Shown piece after piece: positions 24,937-33,803 of a stretch of DNA of 55,334 nt. Source of the DNA: Faecalimicrobium dakarense. GTDB lineage: Bacteria > Bacillota > Clostridia > Peptostreptococcales > Peptostreptococcaceae. The DNA is taken from the NCBI RefSeq assembly GCF_000499525.1, contig NZ_HG529418.1, positions 1 through 55,334 of the forward strand, written 5' to 3'. The position numbers and the translations under genes were made by a program. The notes under the pieces are model-generated. The model was given only the letters and a program-made list of their open reading frames with translations. It was not told where the DNA came from and ran no database searches. How positions within the stretch are numbered: the first letter of the stretch is position 1; every line of letters starts with the position of its first letter.

Positions 24937-26931
24937 CTATTTATCCTCCTTTAGGTTTTCTTCTATTATATCCTGCACCATTTTATATGCAGTTTGAAGT
25001 GAAACGTCCTTTACTTGGGCGCCAGCCATATCTATATGACCTCCTCCGCCTAGCTTTTCCATAAGGACATGTACATTTATTTTACCTAATGATCTTGCAC
25101 TTATAAATATCTTGTTGCCTTTTTTACCTAAAACAAAAGATGCTTCTACATCCCTTATGTTTAGTAATTCATCGGCAGCCTGTGCAATAACTATGTTTAT
25201 ATTATCTATTTCTGCATTAGAGTATGCTAAACATATATTATTATCGATTATTTTACTACTTTGTATTATATCTGCCTTTGTTATAAAGTCTTTTATATCT
25301 GAGTTAAATAACTTTTTAACTTCTACAGTGTCTGCTCCAACCTTTTTAAGGTACGAAGCTGCTTCAAACGTTCTAACACCAGTTTTAAATGCAAAGTTCT
25401 TTGTATCTAGACTTATACCTGCAAGCAGTCCTTCTGCTGTCAGTTTATTTATCTTAACATTATCTTCCATATATTGAACTAATTCTGTAACCATCTCACA
25501 AGTAGATGATACATATATCTCATGGAATAATAGTACAGTGTCATTTATAAATTCTACACCTCTTCTATGGTGGTCTATAACAACAACTTTCTCTGATATA
25601 TTTAGCAGTTCTTCACATTCTGTGTGGTTAGGTCTATGAGTATCAACTACAATAACTAAAGTATTCTTTGTACAATTTTTTATAGCAGTATCTTGATCTA
25701 TAAACATGTTTTTATAATAGTCCATTGAATTTAATCTTTTAGTAAACTCTTCAATAGATTCATTTGTTTCTTCTAACACTATATTGGCAAATTTATTACA
25801 CGATTTACATATATCATAAATACCAACGGCAGATCCCATGGCATCCATATCAGGGTACTTATGTCCCATTATATATATATTTTCGCTTTCTAAAATTACC
25901 TCTCTTAACGCATGACCTATAAGTCTTGATTTTACTTTTGTTGTTTTTTCTATAGCTTTTGATTTTCCTCCATAGAACACTGATTTATCTTTAGTTTTTA
26001 TAACAGCTTGATCTCCTCCTCTACCTAATGCTAGGTCAAGAGCTCCAGATGCAAGCTTTAGATTTTCATTTACTGTATCGCCATCTATTCCAATTCCCAT
26101 ACTTATCGTTACCGGGAGATTGTTTCCATAGTCAATTTTTCTTATCTTATCTAATATAGAAAACTTATCACATTCTAATTTTTTTAGTTCTTTTTTATTC
26201 ATAACAAGAACAAATTTGTCTTTTGAAGTTCTTTTTAATGCACCTTTTGACTCTGTTTCTAAAGATGTTAACATCTTTTCTATTTCAACATTTATCAATG
26301 GTCTTTTATCTTCGTCTGTGCTTTTTAATACTTCTTCATATCCATCAATTTGGATTAACATCATAGAATTTTGCTCATCTTCATATTGTTTTTGAAGATT
26401 TAAATGATCTGTTTTATCTAACCAATACAGCATCATTAAATATTTCGCATTTTTTTCTTTTTCATTTTTTATTACATTATAAACAATTGTATACTCTCTA
26501 TCCTTATATTTTATATCAGTATACATTTCCTTATTTTCATTAAGGACTTTCCTAAGATTTAGATTTTTGACTATATTATCAATATTTACACCTAATAAAT
26601 CTGGTGATTCTACCATATCGTTAAACTTACTATTATACCAAGATATACTTCCATCAAATTCAAGTATACATAAAGGTATCGGCAAGTTTAATATAGCTTT
26701 TTTAGTAGTCTCGTCTATATCTAATGATAAATTCTGAATATAATTAGTCCATTCTTTCCTTCTTATATTAGTTATTCTCCAATTGTGAGCAACTATATAT
26801 ACAAAACCGAAGAAAAATAAACATCCTATATATAAGTTATAAAAAAGCAGTATAGTACTTGCTATACCTATAATAACTATATATAAATTTATTTCTGGCA
26901 TATTCATTTTAAAGGTTAGTTTGTTCCTCAT
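24937..26931 (-). CDS. gdpP: Cyclic-di-AMP phosphodiesterase GdpP
   Basis: A 664-residue membrane protein that hydrolyses c-di-AMP to pApA. Two N-terminal helices (about 13-50) are followed by a PAS-like domain (75-165), a degenerate GGDEF domain (175-305), a DHH domain (about 335-500; GHKYPDMDAMGSA and VVDTHRP, then VVIDHHRR) and DHHA1 (GGGGHIDMAGAQ near 640). Intracellular signalling through c-di-AMP controls osmolyte and wall homeostasis. GGAGGG precedes the ATG. It sits in the conserved yybS-gdpP-rplI-dnaB order. Confidence 0.96.
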   Translation of the reverse strand: MRNKLTFKMNMPEINLYIVIIGIASTILLFYNLYIGCLFFFGFVYIVAHNWRITNIRRKEWTNYIQNLSLDIDETTKKAILNLPIPLCILEFDGSISWYNSKFNDMVESPDLLGVNIDNIVKNLNLRKVLNENKEMYTDIKYKDREYTIVYNVIKNEKEKNAKYLMMLYWLDKTDHLNLQKQYEDEQNSMMLIQIDGYEEVLKSTDEDKRPLINVEIEKMLTSLETESKGALKRTSKDKFVLVMNKKELKKLECDKFSILDKIRKIDYGNNLPVTISMGIGIDGDTVNENLKLASGALDLALGRGGDQAVIKTKDKSVFYGGKSKAIEKTTKVKSRLIGHALREVILESENIYIMGHKYPDMDAMGSAVGIYDICKSCNKFANIVLEETNESIEEFTKRLNSMDYYKNMFIDQDTAIKNCTKNTLVIVVDTHRPNHTECEELLNISEKVVVIDHHRRGVEFINDTVLLFHEIYVSSTCEMVTELVQYMEDNVKINKLTAEGLLAGISLDTKNFAFKTGVRTFEAASYLKKVGADTVEVKKLFNSDIKDFITKADIIQSSKIIDNNICLAYSNAEIDNINIVIAQAADELLNIRDVEASFVLGKKGNKIFISARSLGKINVHVLMEKLGGGGHIDMAGAQVKDVSLQTAYKMVQDIIEENLKEDK

Positions 26932-26941
26932 TTCTACCCTC

Positions 26942-27898
26942 CTAAGTGGATTTGTAGCTTCTTACCTTTCTAAAGTCAATTATACTATCTAGCATTCCAA
27001 CGAAAGATACTCCCATAAATCCAAATAAACTTAAAATTAATCCATATGTTAATATCATTCTTCCTGCACCTTGTCTAATCCATTTTCTAAAGAAGTATAT
27101 ACAGACTGATATTCCCTGGATCATAAACATAAAGTTAAATACAAACTGTAAGTTAAGCATTATTAACTCTGTATGCATATTTATACCTATAATGTCCGCA
27201 AGTAAAACTACCATATATATCAAAAATGATATTGTTACTGCATTTCCTGGTAAATAAAAATCTGATATTTTAGGTAACGGTAAATTCACTAGTCTTACCC
27301 TTTTTAAAATGAATACTTCAACATAGTAAGTTATAAAAGATAATATTGTTCCTATAAAAAACAGTAAAGTTGGAAGCATATTTCTAGTAAAATCTACCAT
27401 ACTGCTTACACTAACTCCTTCTCCTAGGTCAATACCTGCTCCTTTGAAAAGTTCAAATTGCATAGTCATACTCTCTTTTATAGCTGTCATAAAGTCTTCT
27501 AATATATTTCTTCCAAACACTGAGTTTGCTATTAAGAAGAAAATAATGACACAAACTACATTTGCTATTATACCCATATATATTGGTTCAAATTTATTAA
27601 CTTCTCCTTGTTTTAGGTGTTCCCTCGCTATAGTACCTATAGCTATTGCTGGTAAAACCTTCAATATACATATATTTACAGAATAAATAGGGTTTACTGC
27701 AAACATAAGTACAAAAAATGTAACTACTAATGATAGAAAAGAGTACTTATTATCCGTTAGCGTACTTATTATTGCATAAGGCACTGGTATCACTAAGCTT
27801 AATATACCAAGCATTGGCACATACATTGTTACTAAAGATAATATTATTCCTAACGTAACTATCATTGATGCTTGCGATAACCTTACTCTATTACTCAA
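26942..27898 (-). CDS. DUF2232 (YybS-like) membrane protein
   Basis: A 318-residue integral membrane protein with about eight hydrophobic segments, matching the YybS/DUF2232 family that typically precedes gdpP. It starts at TTG, preceded by AAGGAGTG. The family resembles ECF-transporter S-components or sporulation-associated membrane proteins; the function is not established. It lies ten bases upstream of gdpP in the same operon. Confidence 0.85.
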   Translation of the reverse strand: MSNRVRLSQASMIVTLGIILSLVTMYVPMLGILSLVIPVPYAIISTLTDNKYSFLSLVVTFFVLMFAVNPIYSVNICILKVLPAIAIGTIAREHLKQGEVNKFEPIYMGIIANVVCVIIFFLIANSVFGRNILEDFMTAIKESMTMQFELFKGAGIDLGEGVSVSSMVDFTRNMLPTLLFFIGTILSFITYYVEVFILKRVRLVNLPLPKISDFYLPGNAVTISFLIYMVVLLADIIGINMHTELIMLNLQFVFNFMFMIQGISVCIYFFRKWIRQGAGRMILTYGLILSLFGFMGVSFVGMLDSIIDFRKVRSYKST

Positions 27899-27905
27899 AT
27901 TAGAA

Positions 27906-28226
27906 TCACTCCTTATTATCCATATGTTTTTTTAGGTTAGATAAATCCCCATACCAACTTTCTACACTATGGTTCTCATCTATTCCTATTTTTATCTTTT
28001 CTTTTACCTTATAATCTATCTCTGTAAAACTTATACCCAATCTTTTTCCTAAAAGATACGTTATCATTATAATATTTGCTAAAGTATCTTGAAGTGCCTC
28101 GTCTAAAGGCTTTACACCCTTGAAAATTAAATTAAATAAATCCCCTAAACTTAGTATTAATTCTGTCTTCATCCATTCCATTATTTTAACATTTTTGGTT
28201 ATATCTGAACTTTTATCTAATCTCAA
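27906..28226 (-). CDS. MazG-like family protein
   Basis: A 106-residue all-helical protein of the MazG-like family (PF12643-type). Signature stretches are MEWMKTELILSLGDLFNLIF and DTLANIIMITYLLGKRLG. Related enzymes hydrolyse nucleoside triphosphates, but this subgroup is short and its activity is unproven. The start is TTG after AAGGAGGGGG. It heads the yybS-gdpP-rplI-dnaB run and follows the rpsR terminator. Confidence 0.8.
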   Translation of the reverse strand: MRLDKSSDITKNVKIMEWMKTELILSLGDLFNLIFKGVKPLDEALQDTLANIIMITYLLGKRLGISFTEIDYKVKEKIKIGIDENHSVESWYGDLSNLKKHMDNKE

Positions 28227-28296
28227 AGTTGCCCCCTCCTTAATATATAAACATTATATCATAAATCATAGAAGATTTAACCCGATATACAAAAAA

Positions 28297-28314
28297 ACGA
28301 GCCATAGGGCTCGT
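28297..28314 (-). terminator. rpsF-ssb-rpsR operon terminator
   Basis: ACGAGCC and GGCTCGT pair across a four-base loop, and seven T residues follow on the minus strand. Confidence 0.85.
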
Positions 28315-28321
28315 CCTTTTC

Positions 28322-28549
28322 TTAGTCTAATGTATATGGTAAAAGTGCTATGTTTCTAGCTCTCTTTATAGCAACTGTTAACTCTCTTTGGTGCTTAGCA
28401 CAAGTTCCAGAGATTCTTCTTGGTAATATTTTACCTCTCTCAGTTACGTATTTTGTTAATCTTTGAGTGTTTTTGTAGTCTATTCTAGCGTCTTTAGAAG
28501 CACAGAATTGACAAACTCTTTTCTTTTTACGTCTCTTTTTGTTTATCAT
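28322..28549 (-). CDS. rpsR: 30S ribosomal protein S18
   Basis: A 75-residue S18 with the typical [20 protein letters not shown] start, including a CxxC pair, and the [20 protein letters not shown] core. The ATG of [10 protein letters not shown] follows AAGGAGGG; the open frame upstream overlaps ssb and is not used. It is the third gene of the rpsF-ssb-rpsR operon. Confidence 0.97.
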   Translation of the reverse strand: MINKKRRKKKRVCQFCASKDARIDYKNTQRLTKYVTERGKILPRRISGTCAKHQRELTVAIKRARNIALLPYTLD

Positions 28550-28568
28550 AGTAAATTTCCCTCCTTTT

Positions 28569-29015
28569 CTAGAATGGGATATCATCGTCATCTATAGCTT
28601 GGAATCCTTGAGGATCTAGTCCTTTTGGTTCAAAGCTTGGTTCGAAGTTCGGTTCGAATCCTTGATGATTCCCTTTATATGAACTTTCAGATTTATTTTT
28701 AGTATCTAAGAATTGTACTCTGTTAGCATTAACTCTTGTAGCTCTTCTAGTTTCTCCAGCTTGATTTTGGTAGCTATCAATTCTTATAGAACCTTGTACA
28801 GCTACTAAACTTCCTTTACCTATATAATTAGCGCAATTCTCTGCAGATTTGCCCCAAACTTGTATATCTATAAAGTCAGTTTCTTTTTTCCCATCTTTAC
28901 CGCTAAATTCTCTATCAACAGCTATTGCAAAGTTAGCAACAGGAGTTCCACTTCCCGCGATGTATCTTAACTCGGGATCCCTAGTTAATCTACCCACTAA
29001 TACAACATGGTTCAT
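28569..29015 (-). CDS. ssb: Single-stranded DNA-binding protein
   Basis: A 148-residue SSB with an OB-fold N-terminal domain ([50 protein letters not shown]), a flexible Pro/Phe-rich linker and the acidic protein-interaction tip DDDIPF. It binds ssDNA during replication and repair. AAGGCGGTG precedes the ATG. It is the middle gene of the operon with S6 and S18. Confidence 0.97.
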   Translation of the reverse strand: MNHVVLVGRLTRDPELRYIAGSGTPVANFAIAVDREFSGKDGKKETDFIDIQVWGKSAENCANYIGKGSLVAVQGSIRIDSYQNQAGETRRATRVNANRVQFLDTKNKSESSYKGNHQGFEPNFEPSFEPKGLDPQGFQAIDDDDIPF

Positions 29016-29049
29016 AATAACACCGCCTTTTACATAATAAAACTAGTTA

Positions 29050-29328
29050 TTAAGCAACAACTATCATGTGTCTTATTACGTTTTCGTTTATCTTTAAGTT
29101 TCTATCTATTTCTTTAGGTACTTCTACACCAGCGTTGAAGTTAACTAATACGTAGTGACCTTCAGTAAACTTAGCTATTGGGTAAGCTAATTTCTTTGTT
29201 CCCCATACGTCAACTTTAACAACTTCACCTTCAGTAGCAACAACTTCCTTAACTTTGTTAAGTACAGCTTCTCTTGCTTCTTCATCAGCATTTGGCTTTA
29301 CTACGAAAACTAATTCATAATTTCTCAT
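29050..29328 (-). CDS. rpsF: 30S ribosomal protein S6
   Basis: A 92-residue S6 (MRNYELVFVVKPNADEEARE, WGTKKLAYPIAKFTEGHYVL, NLKINENVIRHMIV). It pairs with S18 on the 30S platform. GGGAGGTG precedes the ATG. It is the first gene of the operon, with a leader hairpin and strong promoter upstream. Confidence 0.97.
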   Translation of the reverse strand: MRNYELVFVVKPNADEEAREAVLNKVKEVVATEGEVVKVDVWGTKKLAYPIAKFTEGHYVLVNFNAGVEVPKEIDRNLKINENVIRHMIVVA

Positions 29329-29344
29329 TTATAATTCACCTCCC

Positions 29345-29398
29345 TTTGGACTTAACGGCTCTACTAAGTAGAGCAGAGAAATGAGACTTAAATCTCAT
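29345..29398 (-). promoter_or_regulatory. rpsF leader, probable S6:S18-binding RNA
   Basis: Two hairpins precede the rpsF ribosome site: ATGAGA/TCTCAT (29381-29398) and GCTCTAC/GTAGAGC (29358-29374). The latter is followed in the RNA by CCGUU, reminiscent of the CCG element in the known rpsF leader bound by S6-S18. The assignment to that class is tentative. Confidence 0.45.
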
Positions 29399-29406
29399 AC
29401 CTACAC

Positions 29407-29435
29407 ATTTTATCATCACTTTATGTAAATGTCAA
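29407..29435 (-). promoter_or_regulatory. rpsF-ssb-rpsR promoter
   Basis: On the minus strand, a perfect TTGACA (29430-29435) and TAAAAT (29407-29412) are 17 bases apart, about 80 bases upstream of rpsF. Confidence 0.8.
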
Positions 29436-29563
29436 TTTGAATTTACACCTCTTCTAATATTATTACAGCTTTTTTTGTAATTGATACGTATATATTTAAT
29501 TATGTTGGATAATACTATAGTTATATAGCCCCATAACTTAAATATATTTCATCCCAATCTCCC

Positions 29564-29594
29564 AAAAAGGGTGGTCATTAGACCACCTTTTTTT
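29564..29594. terminator. Bidirectional terminator after the aminotransferase gene
   Basis: GTGGTC and GACCAC pair across ATTA. A-rich sequence lies on the left and a T7 run on the right. The region 29436-29730 otherwise holds no gene. Confidence 0.75.
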
Positions 29595-29730
29595 ATTATA
29601 AGTAAATTATAATTTCATAAAATTAATTTTTAAAACATAATAATTAGCACCTCAAATTAATAAGATGCTAGTTATTACTTTTAATTATTTTAAATATGTA
29701 TTTATAAAGTAATTCTCCTTATATTAGCAT

Positions 29731-30933
29731 TTAAGCTTTTGCTTCCTCTTTCATATATTTCTTTAAAACAACTCCTAATCTTTTTACACCTTCTACTATT
29801 CTTTCATCAGGCATATTAGAGTAATTCAATCTAAAACAATTTTCTTTTCCTCCATTAGGGAAGAATGATCCTCCTGGTACGTATGCAACGCTATTTTCTA
29901 CACACTCTTTCATAATTTCTCTAGAGTCTAAATATTCAGGCAATTGTACCCATGTAAATAGACCACCTTCTGGATGAGTATACTCTAGCCCTTCTGGGAA
30001 TTCTTCTTTCATCGTATTTAGCATTAAGTCTCTACGCTTTTTATATACCGTTTTTAATTTTTCTACGTGTTTATCTAAATCATATATGTCCATGAATTTA
30101 CTGACTTCTCTTTGAGATATGGTTGATGCTTGTAGATCTGCTCCTTGTTTTACAAATACAAATTTGCTTAGGATTTGAGGTGACGCACATGTCCAGCCTA
30201 TTCTGTAACCTGGACAAAATACTTTTGAGAAACTTCCTAGATAAATTACTAATCCTTTTTTATCCATTGACTTTAAAGATGGTAGACTTTCACCTTCAAA
30301 TCTTAGTTCACCATATGGATTATCTTCTATTACTGGTATTTCATACTTATTTATTACTTCTATAAACTTTTTACGTCTTTCTAATGGCCATGTTCTTCCT
30401 GTAGGATTTTGAAAGTCTGGTATTACATAAATCATTTTTACATTTTCAGTTTTGTCGAGTATCTTTTCTAGTTCCTCCATAATCATACCTTGATTATCTG
30501 TTGGAACTTCAATGAATTTAGGGCAATAAGATTTAAATGCATTTATAGCACCCAAATATGATGGGCTTTCACACAAGACTACATCACCTTCATCTAAAAA
30601 TACCTTTCCTGCAAAGTCTAATCCTTGCTGTGATCCATTAGTTATTAATATATCGTCTTTTGTGATATTTGTCTTGCTTTTGCTATTCATTCTGTCGGCT
30701 ATGTGCTCTCTTAAAGGTGGAAATCCTTCTGTCGTTGTATACTGCAATGCTTCCATTCCTGATTCTTCAAGAACTAAAGTTGATACTTTCTTCATTTCCT
30801 CAACCGGGAATAATTCTGGAGCTGGTAATCCACCAGCAAAAGATATAACCCCTGGTTTCTCCGTAAGTTTTAAAATCTCACGAATCTCTGATCCTTTTAA
30901 TCCATCCATCCTACTTGCAAATTTAATAGCCAT
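29731..30933 (-). CDS. PLP-dependent aminotransferase (class I/II, LysN/2-aminoadipate type)
   Basis: A 400-residue fold-type I aminotransferase. The PLP-binding Lys is in LGSFSKVFCPGYRIGW (near 235), with FAGGLPAPELFPVEEM near the start, DFQNPTGRTWPLERR and the C-terminal Arg in NCFRLNYSN. The group acts on aromatic, branched or 2-aminoadipate substrates; specificity cannot be set from sequence. It has its own terminator and appears to be a single-gene unit. Confidence 0.88.
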   Translation of the reverse strand: MAIKFASRMDGLKGSEIREILKLTEKPGVISFAGGLPAPELFPVEEMKKVSTLVLEESGMEALQYTTTEGFPPLREHIADRMNSKSKTNITKDDILITNGSQQGLDFAGKVFLDEGDVVLCESPSYLGAINAFKSYCPKFIEVPTDNQGMIMEELEKILDKTENVKMIYVIPDFQNPTGRTWPLERRKKFIEVINKYEIPVIEDNPYGELRFEGESLPSLKSMDKKGLVIYLGSFSKVFCPGYRIGWTCASPQILSKFVFVKQGADLQASTISQREVSKFMDIYDLDKHVEKLKTVYKKRRDLMLNTMKEEFPEGLEYTHPEGGLFTWVQLPEYLDSREIMKECVENSVAYVPGGSFFPNGGKENCFRLNYSNMPDERIVEGVKRLGVVLKKYMKEEAKA

Positions 30934-31022
30934 AATTAAGGCACCCCCTGAGAATGTTTTCCTTAATTTAATTATAGCAAATTAAATATCATTTCGATAC
31001 AAACTTTATTCTTTTTTTGACC

Positions 31023-31205
31023 TTATTTTATAATTTTTTTCACTCTCTTTTCAAGAGTCTCTCTATCTAGCATTATTACTCTAGAACACTGTATACATCT
31101 TATTTTGATGTCCATTCCTGTTCTCGTTATTTCAAATTCTTTACACCCACAAGCATGCTGTTTTTTCATCTCAACAACATTGCCTACCTTAAGATCCATT
31201 GGCAT
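31023..31205 (-). CDS. DUF951 small protein
   Basis: A 60-residue conserved protein. It has Cys in HACGCKEFEI and IRCIQCSRVIML, a zinc-ribbon-like pair of Cys motifs. The function is unknown, though it is common beside selenium- or chromosome-segregation-related genes in Clostridia. AAGGAG lies nine bases before the ATG. It follows DUF3343 by 15 bases. Confidence 0.85.
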   Translation of the reverse strand: MPMDLKVGNVVEMKKQHACGCKEFEITRTGMDIKIRCIQCSRVIMLDRETLEKRVKKIIK

Positions 31206-31220
31206 AAATATTCACTCCTT

Positions 31221-31484
31221 CTAGTCTATTTTTTTAACTTCTTTTTTACCATCTTCTAATCTTTTTATATGGAATATTCCTTTATATTCTATATTATTAT
31301 CTTTTAATATATTAGACACTCTATCTATGTCGTTATATAAAAATCTTATTGATATACCACAACTAGCAGTTATTTCTCTAGGTGTTGGAAGTGTAGTCGA
31401 TGTAACCTCATTTTCTGATAATATTTTATCTGTTCTTATTGCATGATGTGTTGAGTTAAATGATACTATATACATTTCGTTCAT
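31221..31484 (-). CDS. DUF3343 (putative Se/S carrier-like) protein
   Basis: An 87-residue protein with the family hallmark LPTPREITASCGISIRF, whose conserved Cys resembles a sulfur/selenium acceptor. Family members occur with yedF, selD and the TIGR01977-type cysteine desulfurase. A role as carrier in selenium metabolism is inferred from this genomic association. Confidence 0.82.
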   Translation of the reverse strand: MNEMYIVSFNSTHHAIRTDKILSENEVTSTTLPTPREITASCGISIRFLYNDIDRVSNILKDNNIEYKGIFHIKRLEDGKKEVKKID

Positions 31485-31542
31485 TTTTTATTACCTCTTT
31501 CTTAATTACTTATATTGTCACTTTATATTATATTTAAATTAA

Positions 31543-31565
31543 GGCTACATATAAACTATGTAGCC
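31543..31565 (-). terminator. yedF terminator
   Basis: GGCTACATA and TATGTAGCC pair across five bases, followed by T-rich sequence on the minus strand. Confidence 0.65.
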
Positions 31566-31576
31566 CTATAAATTAA

Positions 31577-32167
31577 TTATATAGATATAGTTTGTGATGA
31601 ATTATTCATTATATCCACTATTGTATACATATTTGTAACAGAACCAACTTGTAAGTCTTCTTTTAAATTATAATAATCTAAGCACGTTCCACAAGATAAA
31701 ATTTCTACCCCCGCTGATTCTAGTATTTTAAGGTTTTCTATAGTACTAGGATTTTGTGCAGTTAGCTTTATACCTGAGTTAACAAAGATTATATGCTTTG
31801 GGTAAGGCTTAGCTTCTGTTAATGTATATATGTATCCTTTTATAAGTACTTCTCCTAATTCATCATTTCCTTGGCCCATTTTATCTGATGATATAAATAT
31901 ACATTTATCTTCTAATTTTTCTTTTTTAGGTTCTTCTATTATAACATTTTCTCCCTTTTTTATCTCTATAGTAATTAAATCTTTTTCGTCTTTTAATATT
32001 CTCGTCTCACAGTTTAAAGAATTTGCTAGTTTTAATATATTTTCTTTAGCTATCTCGTTATCAACTGTAGCGACAACTATTCCTTGCTCCATTTTATCTA
32101 GTTCTCTTTTTGTATTTATAACTGGCTTAGGACAACCTAATCCTCTTGCATCTACTTCTATAAACAT
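31577..32167 (-). CDS. yedF: Sulfurtransferase-like selenium metabolism protein YedF
   Basis: About 197 residues. The N-terminal TusA-like domain has the CPxP motif in VDARGLGCPKPVINTKREL. The C-terminal DsrE-like domain contains AKPYPKHIIFVNSGIKL and the Cys pair SCGTCLDYYNL. This two-domain form is tied to selenium use. A frame start four codons earlier abuts the AAGGAG site directly, so the ATG at 32167 is chosen. No selA, selB or selD lies within the window. Confidence 0.88.
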   Translation of the reverse strand: MFIEVDARGLGCPKPVINTKRELDKMEQGIVVATVDNEIAKENILKLANSLNCETRILKDEKDLITIEIKKGENVIIEEPKKEKLEDKCIFISSDKMGQGNDELGEVLIKGYIYTLTEAKPYPKHIIFVNSGIKLTAQNPSTIENLKILESAGVEILSCGTCLDYYNLKEDLQVGSVTNMYTIVDIMNNSSQTISI

Positions 32168-32293
32168 AACTTTACCCATCTCCTTAAACTTATTTCAATT
32201 TATTCTATCATAGATATAATTTTATCTGTTATAGATTATTTCTATAACCATATAGATTCACTTCGTCTTTTATCTTATAAATTTCTATAATAT

Positions 32294-32321
32294 AAAAAGA
32301 CTCTTAATTAAGAGTCTTTTT
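32294..32321 (-). terminator. Terminator of the HTH-TPR regulator
   Basis: AAAAAGACTCTT and AAGAGTCTTTTT pair across AATT. It overlaps the stop codon of the gene. Confidence 0.75.
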
Positions 32322-33612
32322 ATATTATTTCTAAATTCTTATACATAGATACTCCCTTTTGGTAGTATTCCAATTCTTTTTCTTTTGATATATCAGTATA
32401 TAATTGTCCTAAGTCTATATATAAATCTGCTAGTATTTTCTCATTTCCTAAGTCTGATATTATATTTATACACTTAGATAAGTACTCTATAGACATTACA
32501 TTTTCATTTTGCTTTTTATACATTTGTGAATAGTATTTTAGAACTTTATATTCATTAAATTTATTCTTATATTTTATTGCTGATGCTAAAGCAATTTTAC
32601 AATATTTTTTAGCTAGCTCATATTCTTCACTTTCTATATAAGCCTCTATTATTTTTAATAGACTATTTACAGTATATTCATCCTCATCATGTTGTTTTAT
32701 ACTATAAACTTTATGTGAGTATTCTAGAGATTTTTGATTATCTCCCATATTTTTATATATATCAGATATCAATGAATATACATTAGCTAGACCCGTTCTA
32801 TTTTCTTCTTTTTCTAGTATTTCTAAAGCCTTTTTAAAGTATTCCTTTGATTCTTCATGTCTTCCTACACTTAAAAGATTATTTGCTTTTAAGATAATCA
32901 TATCTACTTCTTCTTTTAAGTTCTTTTGATTTTCTATATCATTTATTTTTTCTATATATTCTAATGATTTTGCTGGGTCATTTAATTTTATATATGAACA
33001 AGCCATTTTGCTATATAAATCTCTGTGTATATTTTTATCTTCAAGTTGAATTTCATTTAGAACTTCTTCTGCAAAATTAAATTGGCTTATAGCACCCTTG
33101 TAAAATTCTTCTATCATATATATATTTCCTATGTTTAAATAACAATTAAATATATTTTCTTTATCATTATTTTTTATAAAGAAATATAGAGCTTTTTCAA
33201 AATTATTTATTACAAGAGAGTAGTTTTTTCTTTTTAAGTTTATATTTCCTAATAATAAATTACATTTTCCGTAGTTGTCTGTTAAATTGTATTCTTTACA
33301 TATGTCTAATATACCATTTATTTGTTTTTCTGCTTTTTCTAATTCATTGTATTTAATATAAACTTCACTTTGAAGTATTAGGTTGTCTGTTATTTTCTTA
33401 GACTGCATTTCTTTTGTTTCTATAAGATAGTCTACACTAACCTCTAATCTTTGAGCTAAGTAATCTAATAACTCTTGGCTAGTATGTGATTTATCTCTTT
33501 CTATGTGACTTATTTGAGCTGCTGTAATTCTGTCTCCTGCTAACTCTTTTAAAGTCATATTTTTTTCTTTCCTTAATTTTTTTATCTTCTCTCCTAAACT
33601 CAAAATATCCAT
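32320..33612 (-). CDS. HTH-type regulator with tetratricopeptide repeats
   Basis: A 430-residue protein. Residues 5-60 form an XRE helix-turn-helix (GEKIKKLRKEKNMTLKELAG, then SHIERDKSHTSQELLDYLAQ). The rest consists of tandem TPR-like repeats (for example KLLLGNINLKRKNYSLVINN, SLISDIYKNMGDNQKSLEYS). The architecture matches peptide- or partner-sensing Rgg/PlcR/Rap-like regulators; no signal peptide gene is evident nearby. The chosen ATG follows AAGGGGGAG; an ATG seven codons upstream lacks a site. Confidence 0.85.
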   Translation of the reverse strand: MDILSLGEKIKKLRKEKNMTLKELAGDRITAAQISHIERDKSHTSQELLDYLAQRLEVSVDYLIETKEMQSKKITDNLILQSEVYIKYNELEKAEKQINGILDICKEYNLTDNYGKCNLLLGNINLKRKNYSLVINNFEKALYFFIKNNDKENIFNCYLNIGNIYMIEEFYKGAISQFNFAEEVLNEIQLEDKNIHRDLYSKMACSYIKLNDPAKSLEYIEKINDIENQKNLKEEVDMIILKANNLLSVGRHEESKEYFKKALEILEKEENRTGLANVYSLISDIYKNMGDNQKSLEYSHKVYSIKQHDEDEYTVNSLLKIIEAYIESEEYELAKKYCKIALASAIKYKNKFNEYKVLKYYSQMYKKQNENVMSIEYLSKCINIISDLGNEKILADLYIDLGQLYTDISKEKELEYYQKGVSMYKNLEII

Positions 33613-33755
33613 ATGGCTCCCCCTTGAAAACATTTTCTTATAATATGATTATAACTTATATTTATCTTAAAAACACTAACTATTTTTAATAGTTTTACAT
33701 TATTCGTCTGTTTTATTTAAATTATTCCCTTTTTCACTATAGTTTAACATAAAAT

Positions 33756-33790
33756 AAAGCTATAATGGTAAATTATACCATTATAGCTTT
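33756..33790 (-). terminator. Terminator of the parA-parB-cysteine desulfurase run
   Basis: AAAGCTATAATGGTA and TACCATTATAGCTTT form a perfect 15-bp stem. It lies 13 bases past the desulfurase gene stop on the minus strand. Confidence 0.8.
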
Positions 33791-33803
33791 GTATTTTTCT
33801 TAT

